From positions 1,054,001-1,118,000 of the forward strand of contig JBCAMK010000011.1 in the NCBI GenBank assembly GCA_038503065.1: a stretch of DNA of 64,000 nucleotides, read 5' to 3'. Below are positions 25,425 to 37,200 of the stretch, piece by piece. A program made the position numbers and the translations under genes. A model generated the notes under the pieces. The model had not been told where the DNA came from. It ran no database searches and saw only the letters and a list, made by a program, of their open reading frames with translations. This stretch comes from Paragyromitra xinjiangensis (lineage: Eukaryota > Ascomycota > Pezizomycetes > Pezizales > Discinaceae). Position 1 is the first letter of the stretch; each line of letters starts with the position of its first letter.

Positions 25425-25822
25425 TGTGGTTCGCGGGAAACAATCGAAAAGACGTGTTTCAAAGGTCAATCAATAGAAAGAAAGTTCGAATGAGTGTGAA
25501 GAAAAGGCTTGGAGAAGGATTAGATTATAAAATAATTAAATAGGAGAGAAAGGGGGGAGGGATTTTTTTCTTTTATTTCCCCTGAGGTTATCTGTTCTTC
25601 CCAGAAGCTTGTCGTCGTTCCTGTGCTGCACACGCGGCTGAACCTCCTAAATTAAAGGTGGCCATATTGAAACCCTGGCCCTGAGCCTGTTACCCGGCAG
25701 CTTCAGCCTCATCTTGTTTCAGCCTCATCCCTCTCCAGCCTCACTTTCGACGTTAGTTCAATCCTCTCCACCAAGACAGCTTCAATTTCCCCCAAAAACA
25801 ACCCAGAACACCCCTCCCCGCC
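25425..25822. promoter_or_regulatory. Divergent promoter region, PMT4 / PRP4
   Basis: About 400 bp between two divergent start codons, so both promoters lie here. It includes AT-rich DNA and a purine-rich run near 25.55 kb and a pyrimidine-rich leader before PRP4. No specific box is claimed. Confidence 0.45.
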
Positions 25823-27442
25823 ATGTCCGCCGTTCACCCCTCCCGGAAGGCCTATGTCGAAGATGACGTGAGTTTCCTATACCCCCATACGCAAAACCAC
25901 CATACTAACAGCTCCCAGGACTCCGACATGGTCGACCTGGCCAATGTCCCTATCGACCGTGACTACACCATTCCCTCCACGGCGCGCGCCGGGGTAGCCC
26001 CCGAGAAGGCCTCCGCGATCATCTCCCAGATGGAGCGCAAAAAAAAAGCAGCCGCCATAATCGTACCTACCGATGATGGCCGTGTACGTGCTCGCCTCCG
26101 AGAGCTCGGCGAACCAATAACGCTATTCGGCGAAGGCCCTGCAGACCGACGAGACCGATTACGAGAGTTACTGTATCACATACAAGAGGGGACACATGCT
26201 GAGGGGTCACAAATGGGGGATACGGATATGCGAGATACGACAGGTTCGCCGGAGGGTGATGATGAGGATGAGGAATTCTATACACCGGGGGAGCCAGAAT
26301 TGCTGGAAGCACGGCGGTGGATGGCAGGGTACTCGTTACCACGGGCAAAGGAACGGATTGCAAGACAGAAAGCTGAGGCAAATATACCATTACAAAAGCA
26401 CATAAAACACCGCCGTGCAATCAAAGAACGATTATCAGGCTACCAAGTCCTTGGATCCCAGCTCGCAGGAGAGCGCGCAGTCTCAATAGCCCGTTTCTCA
26501 CCCGACAGCACCACTATCGCTGCCGGCTCCTGGAGCGGAAGCATCAAGCTCCTCTCAGTACCCAACATGGAAGACGCCGGTCTCCTCCGCGGCCACACCG
26601 ACCGCGTCGGGGGTCTATCTTGGAATCCCCAAGCCACATTATCCCTCTCCCCTTCATCAGCAAACCTGGCGTCCGGCGGTGGCGAAGGTTCAATTCACCT
26701 CTGGTCCCTCGAGAGCGACCTCCCAATCGCAACCCTCTCAGGCCACTCAGCTCGTGTCGCACGAGTAGAACACCATCCAAGCGGGAACTACCTCGCCTCC
26801 GCCTCCTTCGACACAACCTGGCGTCTCTGGGACCTCACCACCCAAAAAGAACTCCTACTCCAAGAAGGCCACTCCCGAGAAGTCTACTCCGTTGCCTTCC
26901 AATCTGACGGCGCACTCATCGCAAGCGGCGGACTAGACTCAATCGGGCGCGTATGGGACCTACGGACCGGCCGAACCATCATGGTTCTCGACGGGCACAT
27001 CCGAGAGATCACGGGACTCGCTTGGAGTCCTGACGGATACCGTGTTGTTTCCTCGTCTGGCGACGCGGCGGTGAAGGTCTGGGATGTACGGATGGTTCGT
27101 TGCACTGCGACGATTGGCGCACATAAAGGGCTTGTGAGCGATGTACGGTTCTTTTCCGGTAAACCGGTTGCGATGGAGAAGCCGGATGAGTTCGGACAGG
27201 ATGGGATGCAGGTTGATGCGGCGGCGGATGCGATGAGGACTGAGGGGACGTATTTTGTTACTAGTGGGTTTGATGGGAATGTTAATATCTTCTCGAGTGA
27301 TGATTGGGCGCTGGTGAAGAATTTGAGTGCGCATTCGGGGAATGTCATGAGTGTGGATGTGAGTAGTGATGATCGGTTTATTGTTAGTAGTGGGCAGGAT
27401 CGGACGTGTAAGTTGTGGGCGAGAGAGGATTTGGAGCTGTAG
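25823..27442 (+). CDS. PRP4: U4/U6 snRNP protein PRP4 (WD40)
   Basis: PRP4/PRPF4 is part of the U4/U6 di-snRNP and is needed for spliceosome assembly. Exon 1 is 25823-25867 and exon 2 is 25919-27442, giving 522 residues. The intron (25868-25918) has a GTGAGT donor, TACTAAC branch site and CAG acceptor. It is 51 bp with no stop, so a retained intron would keep the frame. The N-terminal part contains the diagnostic EPITLFGEGPADRRDRLR motif. The C-terminal ~320 residues form a seven-bladed WD40 propeller (SWSGSIKLLSV, GGEGSIHLWSL, SFDTTWRLWDL, GLDSIGRVWDL, SGDAAVKVWDV, GFDGNVNIFS, GQDRTCKLWA). Length and domain order match fungal PRP4. Confidence 0.94.
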   Translation: MSAVHPSRKAYVEDDVSFLYPHTQNHHTNSSQDSDMVDLANVPIDRDYTIPSTARAGVAPEKASAIISQMERKKKAAAIIVPTDDGRVRARLRELGEPITLFGEGPADRRDRLRELLYHIQEGTHAEGSQMGDTDMRDTTGSPEGDDEDEEFYTPGEPELLEARRWMAGYSLPRAKERIARQKAEANIPLQKHIKHRRAIKERLSGYQVLGSQLAGERAVSIARFSPDSTTIAAGSWSGSIKLLSVPNMEDAGLLRGHTDRVGGLSWNPQATLSLSPSSANLASGGGEGSIHLWSLESDLPIATLSGHSARVARVEHHPSGNYLASASFDTTWRLWDLTTQKELLLQEGHSREVYSVAFQSDGALIASGGLDSIGRVWDLRTGRTIMVLDGHIREITGLAWSPDGYRVVSSSGDAAVKVWDVRMVRCTATIGAHKGLVSDVRFFSGKPVAMEKPDEFGQDGMQVDAAADAMRTEGTYFVTSGFDGNVNIFSSDDWALVKNLSAHSGNVMSVDVSSDDRFIVSSGQDRTCKLWAREDLEL

Positions 27443-28124
27443 ATTAAGGAGCTAGGTGGATGATGAAGGAATCTTGGGCTGCCTGCTGGCTGGCTGGTAG
27501 TTTGGTTCATGGGCACTAGGATGGTTGAACCTTTTGATAGGATTCAATAGTGGGCTGTGGCAATCTAGAAGCTTATGAAAAATGTAATTGTATAATAGCG
27601 AAAAACTCATAATTCTTAGTGGTACTAGGAGAACCGAAGGCGAAGTCAGGGGAACTACAGTACTAGCTGACAAATTTAATCACTCTTCTAGGTACGGAAT
27701 GAGTATAGGACAACAGGTCATACCCAAGTGAAGATTGGATCACAGGAAATTGAACACTGAAACCACCTAACGAAATATAGAAAAAGGCTTGACTGGCTGG
27801 AATGTATGTATAGCATCCGGATATTTGGTCAATCTTTCTTTTAGAGCTCGAGATTAGGGTCTACTAACCCCGGTTTTCTTGCTATGCAACACTTTGGTGT
27901 GGCCATATGGTCTCTCTAGAGACTAGTCTAGATTTACCAACGTCCCATTTAATTGAATGGTCACGTAAAAGTCGGCCACGAGACTAACTTTGATCTTGCT
28001 TTACTATTTCTTATATATTTTATGTTAATTTTTTTGGAATAACCACCCATTATCCCCCTCTCCCTCCATTGCCCCTCCAGCCTAGCCTACATTATTGATA
28101 ACGGCTCTTACACATCTACCATCG
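27443..28124. other. Intergenic, convergent 3' regions
   Basis: Lies between PRP4 (+) and the esterase/DUF7580 gene (-). I see no gene. Confidence 0.5.
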
Positions 28125-31100
28125 TTACATAACCCAACGCAATGAGTCTTTAAAAGATTTGAAACCATTCTCAAGCTCGCAGACGACCTTTTCGTAGAAT
28201 ATCTCTTGCAACTCCTTTTTGCTAAAGTCTGCACCATCGATCCCAAAATCACAATACAAACACCGGCTGACTACCTGAGAATACGCAAGGCCCATCTCCC
28301 TCGTGAGCATACCCGAATCCAATATCATCTTTGCTTTCATAAATTCTACGATATCATCACCCTTCGTCGTAGGTATCTTCGCGGGTTCGTATATCTTGGA
28401 TAACGTATCGCTAAAAGCAATTTCAATGAGGACTAATGCAAGCGAGAAAAGCTGCTCGTTCCGCGCAATTCCACTAGACGGAGTTGGCGGGGGTGGCATG
28501 CCTCTATCTGATGTTGGAAAGCAGGGAACGACATAGGGGTCAAGGGTGGTCCCATATTTCTGTAACTGATTTTGGAGTTCTATGAAAAAGAAGACGTCGC
28601 GGCTTCGCCACCGCTCTTGAAACCAGGATGTAGAATATGATCCAAAATGGAGGAGGGAAAGTGACAACACATAGGCTATTTTGAGACGTTCTAGGCGGGG
28701 CAAAAGGCATTGTTTGTCAGGGCGTGCCAGTATTCCCTCTAAGGAGATCCGAGAAGTTGGACCAGAAGTTGAATTATCCCGGTAAATTAAATGCCGATAT
28801 GTTGGACTACACCCCTGGTGTGGGATTCTTCCTAAAAGTTCCTTTGTTTCTTCCCCGGGCTGAAGTCTTGCCAGATGTGAACATAAGTTATCGATTTCCG
28901 CGGCGTTAATTTTAGCCATTGGGGTTAGAGGTTTGATATCGTAGATGACAGCCTTGGGTTTATTACTTGTCGCTGCGCTTATGAAACGTTCGCCCTTATC
29001 TTTCTCTCCTTCAACCTCAAATTTGACTCTCTTCCTCCCAGGACCAATATCTATTGACATGACTCTTTTCTCCCCAACTTCTCCGCTGTCCGATATAGTT
29101 ATGATGGCTCGTGCCGAGGAAGTTTCGAAGTGATTCTTGCTGTTTTCAGCGGCAAATCTAACCTTTTTGTTCTCAGATCCAATATACGTTGGACAAGACC
29201 TTTTCATACTTTTTCCGATATCTTCCGAGGCAGATGGCTGTAGCTCGGAGTTTATAGTAATACGAGTACATTCACACTGAATTTCAGAATCAAGACATAG
29301 GTCATGCCCTCCAGGAACCTTGGTCACTATGAGGCGGAATTTTATTGTTGGACTTGATCCCAGGAGAGGCTCTGAATCCATGTCGGTATGGCTCGCGCTC
29401 GGTTCGAGATCAGTTTCATCAAGTTGGCTTTGAAGTTGCAGATTCACATGATGGCAGGGACACTGTGCGGTAACCGCTAGCCCGTCGTAAACCCTTTTCG
29501 CAACTTCACGGATACCTAGCAGCTGTCTCGAGACGGCTTTTTGATTTGAGGGCTTTAGGTATCGTTCCCGGCGACGTGGACCAAGTCCTCCTGGTGTGCG
29601 CAGTTTCTCTTGGAGATATCTTAGGTTCTGGTTCTCAACTTTAAGCATTTGGATCAGCTGTTGAAGCTCTTTCGTCGTCAATAACCCTCTGCCAGCGGCA
29701 CTTCCCATATCCGGAAGCAGGGGGTTTGTAGAAGCCTGTCAAGTAGTGACTCAGTTCCTCATATTCCGTTACAGGACAGCGATTAACAAGAAGCAACTTA
29801 CCGGTGGGGGCTTTCCGTTCGCAGTCAAGTTAGTATACAGGCCTAAAAGCTTCTCCTCGATATCTTCTAGGGTCTCCCGACAGATTGCCAAAGGGGTATT
29901 AAATGAATCCCTTATTGCGTCCCACTCTTCCAGAAATATTGGGTCCTTCCATTGAGAATGGTCTCTGTCTTCTAGCATGGCCGCTGCTACGCCTTTCTCT
30001 ACAAGAGCATGAAGAATAGACTGGCACACGTGAGCAAAATGCCCCTCCTGAGTGAGAAAAACTTCTTGGCTTTTTTTCAGATACTTGGTGTAATTGCGGA
30101 TGTTGCCAAATTGGACAGCACAGCTTTGGTACAAGCTATATACTGTCCTAAGAGCCATATCGGCAACGCCAACCTCTTCGCTGACAAGGTCTGGAACCTC
30201 TGGCTGTTTTTCGTGAATGGGGAGAAGTTGGTCTATTGTGGGTGGTTGTGGTCAGTAAAAACCAATATATAGTTTCTCAGGTCTGGCAACCCACGCTGGG
30301 GTATGAGTCTTTCCGATGTACCTAAAACTAAGGATAAAGTAAGAGGAAAGTCTCCGGTCAAACACGTAGTTTCAAATCGAGGAGACATACTTTGAGAATT
30401 TCTCACGAGCTCCGCGATTCTATTGCTGACCCTCATGTATCCGGGGTCACTGACGCTACTAAATTTACAAATGTTGTGATGATCGGTGTTCATTGCTACC
30501 AGGATTTCCCCTTCGATTACTAGGGTAGCAGATGATTCTGGAACAACCTATTATGTCTCAGTTTAAGATTTATTTTTCTGGTTAGCTAGTCGTCAGGGTC
30601 TAACCAATTTTGACTTTGCAAAAATCCCTTTCCCGAAAACAGTTTCTTTCTGTTCATAGAAACTAACTATTCGGAATAGTGAATGTAGCTTTGAAAATTC
30701 AACCGATAGATCTTGCAATTCTTTTGAATTCTCTTTGAGAGACTTGAGTAACTGTGTTTTTGGGCCTTGAAAACTGATCTTTGCAATTTGGGCCACAATT
30801 CGGCCCAGAGATACCGACTCCGAACCTTTATGTGGAGTGCCAAGAAACAAAATCCCATATGTTGATTTTTTGATAGCTTCAAACCGATTGGACCCGCCTG
30901 CTTGGCTGGAGTTTGCCATTACTAAGGCCTAAATATAAAGTTAGTCCTTGGAATACTAGATTTTTTATTGCAACTTGAGGGTCTTGTTAGCTGCGGGAGA
31001 TACTGATATCTGACCTGTTTAACAACGATTCCCCCTAAAGAATGGCAAACGAAAATAATCGGCCTAGCTTGGGCCTACAAATTAAGAGTAAGCCATGAAT

Positions 31101-31604
31101 AATTATGGTATCAGACTAAGGGTTTTGACCGAGGAGCTAGGAATAAAGTGCACTGCACCTCTTTGTCTTTACGCTCGTCTGATAAATCTTGAAGGAGATT
31201 TCTGGCATGATCTTTAATTCTTGCTGTGGATGCGCCTTGTAATATATTGGAGTTGTAACCAAACATCGCAATCCGGGTATTCTCTAATCCCAACACCTTT
31301 GGAAGAAGATCTCTCAACCATAAAACATCACCCGTCTTCCAGCATCTTCCCGGCATTGAATTTAGGCCGTGAACACAGATTATGCTAGGATTAAAGTAAC
31401 CTAGTATAAGTATCCAACCCGATCCCAAGAAGACTGACCTTAAAGTACTCACTCAACTGTTGGCCCTGCACCTTCATAGAGGACAGTTATGCCGATCGGG
31501 CGTGGGAGCGAACATATAGGGTTTCCTGGTTCCTAGTGAGACTATTAAGCATGTAGTTTCAACTGCCGTGGGGTTATAGCAAAGCTACGCTACGAGCTTA
31601 CCAT
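28125..31604 (-). CDS. SesB-like esterase fused to a DUF7580-type module
   Basis: Predicted exons on the minus strand are 31602-31604, 31453-31532, 31159-31384, 31015-31074, 30605-30928, 30391-30547, 29802-30232 and 28125-29735; every phase agrees (about 963 residues). The esterase part repeats the paralog motifs: IICVHGLNS, FVCHSLGG, FLGTPHKGS, TDHHNICKF. After the 30233-30390 intron comes a helical region (SLYQSCAVQFGNIRNYTKYL...) and a long C-terminal exon with LERLKIAYVLSLSLLHFGSYSTSW...FSLALVLIEIAF...VVSRCLYCDFG. Both parts resemble the fungal DUF7580 family, which has a helical N-terminus and a degenerate kinase-like C-terminus. Two adjacent genes remain possible, but the donor/acceptor pair joining them is good and in phase. 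The role is probably in the same non-self-response group as the NLR. Confidence 0.72.
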
Positions 31605-31890
31605 GAAATCAGTTCATCAAGAGATTCAGGTAGTGGATGGTTCTGGAGGGAGTGACGAAAGAGAGAACCGGCGAGGCTGAAAGGGTTATAGCCAGCCAAA
31701 TGTGGCACAGTACAGGGAGTATGGTTACACGGTGCCCCGCACCGCCTACACATATATTATTAGCTAACCATATCCACTACAGACCAAGTGACTCACTATT
31801 TCGCTCAAATATTCATAAAATAGCAAGCTACCACTAAAGTTTTTCGTATTGGTGGTTGTTTTGATTTGGAAACTGATTTATCAAGTATCC
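31605..31890. other. Presumed promoter side of the esterase/DUF7580 gene
   Basis: About 290 bp up to the target duplication of element D. I see no gene. Confidence 0.45.
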
Positions 31891-32488
31891 TACATCAGTA
31901 AAAATTGATATAGCCGCCCCGGCCGCCTGGAGGCCGGAGCGGTCGGGCGGAATGTTACCCTTCTGTTAGGTTGCTGCTGCGTCTTTTGCCTCCTCGAAGT
32001 CTCCCTATCCTCGCGGACGTTGCAATTCTAGTGCCTTTGCCTCCTGAAGATATTGTTTCGTCCGTTGTCGCCTGGCAGCGCGCAACCTCTCTGGTAGGGT
32101 TGGTGCCGACCTGCTGGCGTTCAGGTGGGGCTTGCCTTCTGGCAGGTCGGCTTCTAATTCTGATCTCCCTGCGGCAGATACTCTCCTCTCAAGGAAAGCC
32201 GTGCTTCGGGCTGAATATCACCATATTTTAACTCCTCTGGAGGGTATTTGTGTTTCTGAATGGATATAAATTGGATATGGATTATTGATTGCTATTGCTA
32301 CTACTACCCGCTACCACGACCACTACTGCTACTACTACAATAAGGCTCCCTTCTTTCAACCTCCCGCCGACCCTCCTGCAGTCGGCGGGATGCTCACCAC
32401 CCCCGCCCAATGTGCCTCCAATACTCTGAACCCCCCTCAAATCGTTCTCCTCGCAGCTGATGCCGAGCGCTCTAAAGCCGGCAGCGGC

Positions 32489-34174
32489 TCATTCTGTCTC
32501 ATCACCCCCGTTGTCTCCACCCTCCGACGCCGGAAGATTAGCAAGGATATGCGCAATTTCTAAATTGGGGGCGGAAGGGGCAGGAAGCTCGGTATCCTGA
32601 CATCGGCGAATTGGCTCCGGCCCCTGTAGAGTCGACGACCTGCGCTTCCTTAGCTGTAGCACAACGCCTAGGCGTTGCTGATTGGTCTCAAATCCGGCCT
32701 GCGACTCACGCACATGCTTATCAGGCTGAGGAGTCATCTAAATACTATTAGTTACTGCAGCCACGCGAAGTAATAGAGGTGGCGTACCTCTCTAATTTGC
32801 TCAATAATATCCTCCAGCAGCATCTCTTGGTTGTCGGAAGTTAGTTTATCCCATGTATTGATTTGCCTATGCCAAATCGCTGCCCTGTTTATTAGCCGCT
32901 GACGCCGACTTGACTGAGGTCGGCGAGGACCTACCTATGGAGTTATTTGAGTTGAAGTCCTTAGGCTCTTCGTAGAGCCCAGTTTCCCACGCCTTCAGGC
33001 AATGATATATCATGGTTGTCGTCAGGGCAATCAAACGCGAGTTGATACTATCAAGGAAATGCTTGTCTTTTTGGCCTATCGCTCTCTTGCTGTCAAAAAA
33101 CTTCTTGTGGATCATTATCGGTATTTGTGGAGCAAGAAATCTGCCATCAAGGCTCTGCCGACCTGTCAGCAGTCGTCACAAGATCGGAGAGACCTTCTTA
33201 CCTCATACGGCTTACACGCGAACCTATCCATGTCGAGCAAATAGCAGACTTTCTCCGACATTGTCGCCATATCAAGCCCTTGTAGGTCATAGAGCGAAAG
33301 AACCGCCCCTTTCACTGTAGATAAGTAATGGGAACGTGTGCTCGATTGCTTGGCTCTTAGCTGTCGCTTGTCAGCATTTCTTGCCAACCTCAGAGGGGTC
33401 GGGGGAGTATCAGTACCAAACTTAGGCTTTCCTTATCGATTAGTGTCTCTAATTTGCAAGCTCTCTGAGCATCCGCCCAAGCTTCCGCATACCACTCGGC
33501 CTGCGTAATCACATCGGGAAAAGGCTCCCTGAAGTAGGTGTAAGAGGATATATATTGACTCGCACATTGAACTAAAGAAATCAGGCCAGGATTCAGTTTA
33601 GTATAGCTTCTTGACTTCCGATTCCGCCACACATCAACAGGCAAGGGCTGGACAGCTGAGGAAGGTCTGTAGGGTCTCGATGCCGACCTGACAGCGTTCA
33701 TCATTGGCTTACTCGCTGTAGGCGTTGACGACGGTCGAGGTGTGGTAAATCCCTGTTTGATCAACAATTAGCCTCTTCTTTTGAATAGAAGTGATATCAT
33801 ACCGTACGAAGCTGGAGCTCTCGACGGATCCTGTCAGCTTGCAGTATTTCCCTGTGTTTTGCGGTGGTCTTTTTGGGTTGCAACTGGAGAGAAGGAGCCA
33901 CCGGACCCTGAGGGTCCGACAATTCCTCGCCATCCTCCGTATTGTACTCTACATCTTCCTCCTCCTCCTCCTCCTCCTCCTCCTCTTCATACTCATAATC
34001 CTCCTCTACATCTTCCTCTTCGTACTCCTGCTGCTCCACCTCGTGGTATATACCCTTTTTGGCAGTCGTTGCCTTTGTAGGAACTCGGCGTTGAGGCGGA
34101 GGGCAGTTCGTTAGATTAGATTGCCTAGTCCTGGAAACCTTACTTCGATCATTAGTATCATTCTTTTTTGCCAT
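32489..34174 (-). CDS. Element D cargo: DUF6532-like protein
   Basis: Multi-exon minus-strand gene; the span is supported but not every splice site is resolved. It starts MAKKNDTNDRSK with a Lys/Arg-rich segment and a long Glu/Tyr run (33.95-34.03 kb, coded by GAG/GAA repeats). Later exons encode LVQCASQYISSYTYFREPFPD, a RAKQSSTRSHYLSTVKGAV block, an IPIMIHKKFFDSKRAIG block and RLIALTTTMIYHCLKAWETG. The order of these blocks fits DUF6532 (PF20149), a fungal domain of unknown function. Element C carries a homolog in the same place and orientation, so this is a transposon gene rather than a trapped host gene. Its role in transposition is unknown; DNA binding is only a guess from the charged N-terminus. 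Confidence 0.7.
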
Positions 34175-35269
34175 TTTGTGAGTAGGAGATAGAGGATTTG
34201 TGAACGTTGATTGCCGGACTCTGAGAAGTCGACGACAGCCTGCTGGGAGTTGGAGCAGAATTATAGTCAGGGGCGAAGAAATCAGTTGACACGGCACGGC
34301 TAACCTAAAACATTGCCGTTATGGGAACACGCTATGACTTTTGGGGCGGCACACCTAAACGATAGTTACAGTAACGGCAGGTTCCCCGAAATTAGATAAG
34401 GAAAGAAGGTCTGTGTCGACCTCTAGGAGGCCGGCGAATGTCGTTCGTGGTCCACGTCTAACTTAGCAATCTACCTCCACAAAATCATGAACTGTGGTGA
34501 ATCGCTTGCTAGCAAATAACAGATATCCTGCGCCAACAAAATCGAGGTAGAATAATTGCAATAAATGATTATAATGATACATGCCGACTTCTCTAGAGTC
34601 GGCGCACGCCATTCCTAGCGAGAATCAACAATCAATCACATTAAATTCGTCAAAAGGCAGGGAAAGATGTCATACCAGGGGGTAATGTGTAGACCGCATC
34701 CAAGAAATAGTACAACAGCTAAAGTCAAGACTAATGATGATAATAATACAAGCCCACCTCCCACAGGCCGGCACGAGCTATACCAAAACCACAATCAGCT
34801 TCTCGTCGTCGCTACTAAGTCAACATGGGAGAGGATGACTTACCAACAAATACAGGATAAACTGCGACTAAGAGATAGAAAAATAGCACAAATAAATGAG
34901 GAAAAGGGGTAATAGATACAAAATTAGTAATAATGATATTCACAGGTACGGTGCGGCCTCTCAGAGGTTGGCAAAAGGTATATTAATTCCCAGCCCGAGT
35001 CATTAATTGATCACCGTGACTCCGTTGACAAAGGAAGGGGGTAGCTTACCAGTGAGTAATAGAAAGCTTGCTTCCATGGATAGAAATACCCAAACCCAGC
35101 GTTGAAGGAAAAGAGGAAAAAAAAACGCCCCCCCCCGCACCACCTTACCGGCTCCTAGCAAGCCGGCACCCACCCACCCAGTTTCCCTAAAAATACTGAA
35201 ATATACCTTGCGAGAACAAATAAAAAAAAGACTCCCACCGTACTGCGCCGACCTGGGGAAGGCCAGCAA

Positions 35270-36943
35270 CTACTCCTCCCCATCCTCATTACCGTCCTCC
35301 GCATTACCGTCACTGTCGTCACTGCTCACCTCATCTTCGTCATCGTTGCCCTTCTTACCTCCACCAGCGCCCTTAGCAGCAGCAGCAGCTTTATCCGCCG
35401 CATCAGCAACCTTTTTTGCCTTCTCTGCCTTAGTCCGGGCCCTGGCAGCTTTCACTGCAGCTCTGGCTGCCGCCCTGTCAGGAGCCGACATGTACTCGTC
35501 AGTAAACCCTTCTTCGTCGGAGAAGATAGCATCGGTGACAATCAGTCGGTGCTGGGCCTTTGTTGTTTCTAGCATAGTCTGCTGACGAGCAATTCGGCGT
35601 CGGATTTTCCTCTCGCACGCTTGAAAGCCCCTATCCGTCCTAGGGAGGGGTTTAAACTTCTTCCTTACTGGGCGCTCATCATCCGATGACTCCTCCGGGA
35701 AATCCTCATCCAAAGCATTGAAGTAACGCTTGGAGATATGTGCTGGCTCGCCTGAGGGCGGCGGGGTCTGAGGAGGGGATTCCCCACCAGCAGCTGCTTT
35801 GCGATGGAGGATTATGGTGCACACTGGGCGGGGATCAGTCGTCACCCCCAGCCAAGCCTCCACCTCGTTGTCTTCTGTGAGAAGGGACTCTTCTTCAGGC
35901 CGCAACTCTCCACTCTCGGGGATGGGAACAAGGGCACCCCATACTGCGCGGGGATGGCGGTGAGGCGCATGCTTCATGGCGTATTTGAGGATATCATGGA
36001 GCTGCACCGGCTGCGTGAAGGTCGTCAACTTGCGATACATATGCGTATGATGGTCCCACATATATCCTGACCCCTTAGTCGACGAATCCTCCGGATGGTG
36101 CGCACCAACATCGTCAGGATCAACGATACGGATGACAAGAGATTTAGTTGGGGGGGTAGGTGCAGCAGGAGCAGCGCCGACCTCAGAAGGGCCGGTGGCA
36201 GCCCCATCAGTATCACCGTTATCTGCCATTTGCCGCTCTGCCAGGGCCCTAGCCGCGTTCTTCTTCTTGATGGAGTCAATGCATAGGTTTTTGACGGCTT
36301 TCTGCATAAGAGCAGTATTTTCCGCAGGCCCAACACCATTCCAGGCCTGGCGGAAGCGAGAGAGGTACTTGTGGTTTATTGCCCGCTCCTCACAGGTCGC
36401 CCAAGCTTCTCTGCCAGGGCTGTCAATGCCGGTAATACCGTTCTGGATGCAAAATGAGCTGATGTCATCTCGAACAATCATATAGGCTTGATTGTTGCTT
36501 GCATCGAAGCCCAACACAGCTTTGAACTCTGTGGCTGACATTTCAGTAGATCTAGCTCGAGGAGCGGGGGCTGCAGCAGCCTTAACACGCGGAGGCATTT
36601 TTCTGCGGGTCCTGGTCGGCCTATGGGAGGTCGGCCTGTGAGTATTATTGTCTGTTGAGGTAAGTTGCGGTGAAGAGAGCCGCGAAGAGTCTGGCGAAGA
36701 GTCTGGCGGGGGAATAAAGTCCTTTGTGCGGGGTAGGTCTGGCGAGCGACCTTGTGTGGGGGAGGGAGTAAAGCCGTATGGATTCTGCGGAGGGTACTGT
36801 GGGCTAGTGGGAGCTGCCTGCGGCCCCGCTGGAGTCGGCGAAGTTTTGGGTGGAGTATTGGGTAGCCTGGTATTGGGATCTGACTTATTGACTGTTTCCC
36901 ACAAAGCGGGAGGTTTGCTTGGTGTTTGGTCGGAGGATGCCAT
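35270..36943 (-). CDS. Element D cargo: conserved protein X
   Basis: Single-exon ORF of 557 residues, divergent from the transposase. I do not recognise a named family. In order: a Pro/Ser/Thr-rich N-terminus (1-140), a helical core around TEFKAVLGFDASNNQAYMIV...RFRQAWNGVG, a segment VEAWLGVTTDPRPVCTIIL then TPPPSGEP, a basic helix KIRRRIARQQTMLETTKAQH, and an Ala/Lys coiled stretch ending in an acidic tail. The WL.....P..CII.L, TPPPSG and R..RQQ.ML blocks recur in the element C homolog (54.6-56.1 kb). The ATG at 36943 is chosen because it follows the AT-rich leader; an in-frame start about 90 bp upstream is possible. Likely an element-encoded accessory factor; inference only. Confidence 0.75.
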   Translation of the reverse strand: MASSDQTPSKPPALWETVNKSDPNTRLPNTPPKTSPTPAGPQAAPTSPQYPPQNPYGFTPSPTQGRSPDLPRTKDFIPPPDSSPDSSRLSSPQLTSTDNNTHRPTSHRPTRTRRKMPPRVKAAAAPAPRARSTEMSATEFKAVLGFDASNNQAYMIVRDDISSFCIQNGITGIDSPGREAWATCEERAINHKYLSRFRQAWNGVGPAENTALMQKAVKNLCIDSIKKKNAARALAERQMADNGDTDGAATGPSEVGAAPAAPTPPTKSLVIRIVDPDDVGAHHPEDSSTKGSGYMWDHHTHMYRKLTTFTQPVQLHDILKYAMKHAPHRHPRAVWGALVPIPESGELRPEEESLLTEDNEVEAWLGVTTDPRPVCTIILHRKAAAGGESPPQTPPPSGEPAHISKRYFNALDEDFPEESSDDERPVRKKFKPLPRTDRGFQACERKIRRRIARQQTMLETTKAQHRLIVTDAIFSDEEGFTDEYMSAPDRAAARAAVKAARARTKAEKAKKVADAADKAAAAAKGAGGGKKGNDDEDEVSSDDSDGNAEDGNEDGEE

Positions 36944-37200
36944 TTTGCGAGGTTTATATATTACTACAGCGAATGGCATTAAACAGGGAGCATAAAGAGA
37001 GCGAAGGAGGCTGTATCTCGAAGCCTCAAACAAAGAAACGCTGATAGAGTGGTGGAGGGGGGGGTGTGGAGGAGGGTGTGGAGGAGAGCGTTGAAAGAAA
37101 GAGGTGAGGTTGAAAGAGCAGGAGGTCTAGCGATTGCCAAGCCTCATGGCTAGGATGATGTCATTCCGCGGAAAAGCCTACAAATACACTATATGAATGA

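Noticed and set aside
33797..34114. Leucine/isoleucine-rich ORF on the plus strand opposite the Glu run
   Set aside because: It is the antisense of a GAG/GAA repeat coding the acidic run of the DUF6532-like protein.
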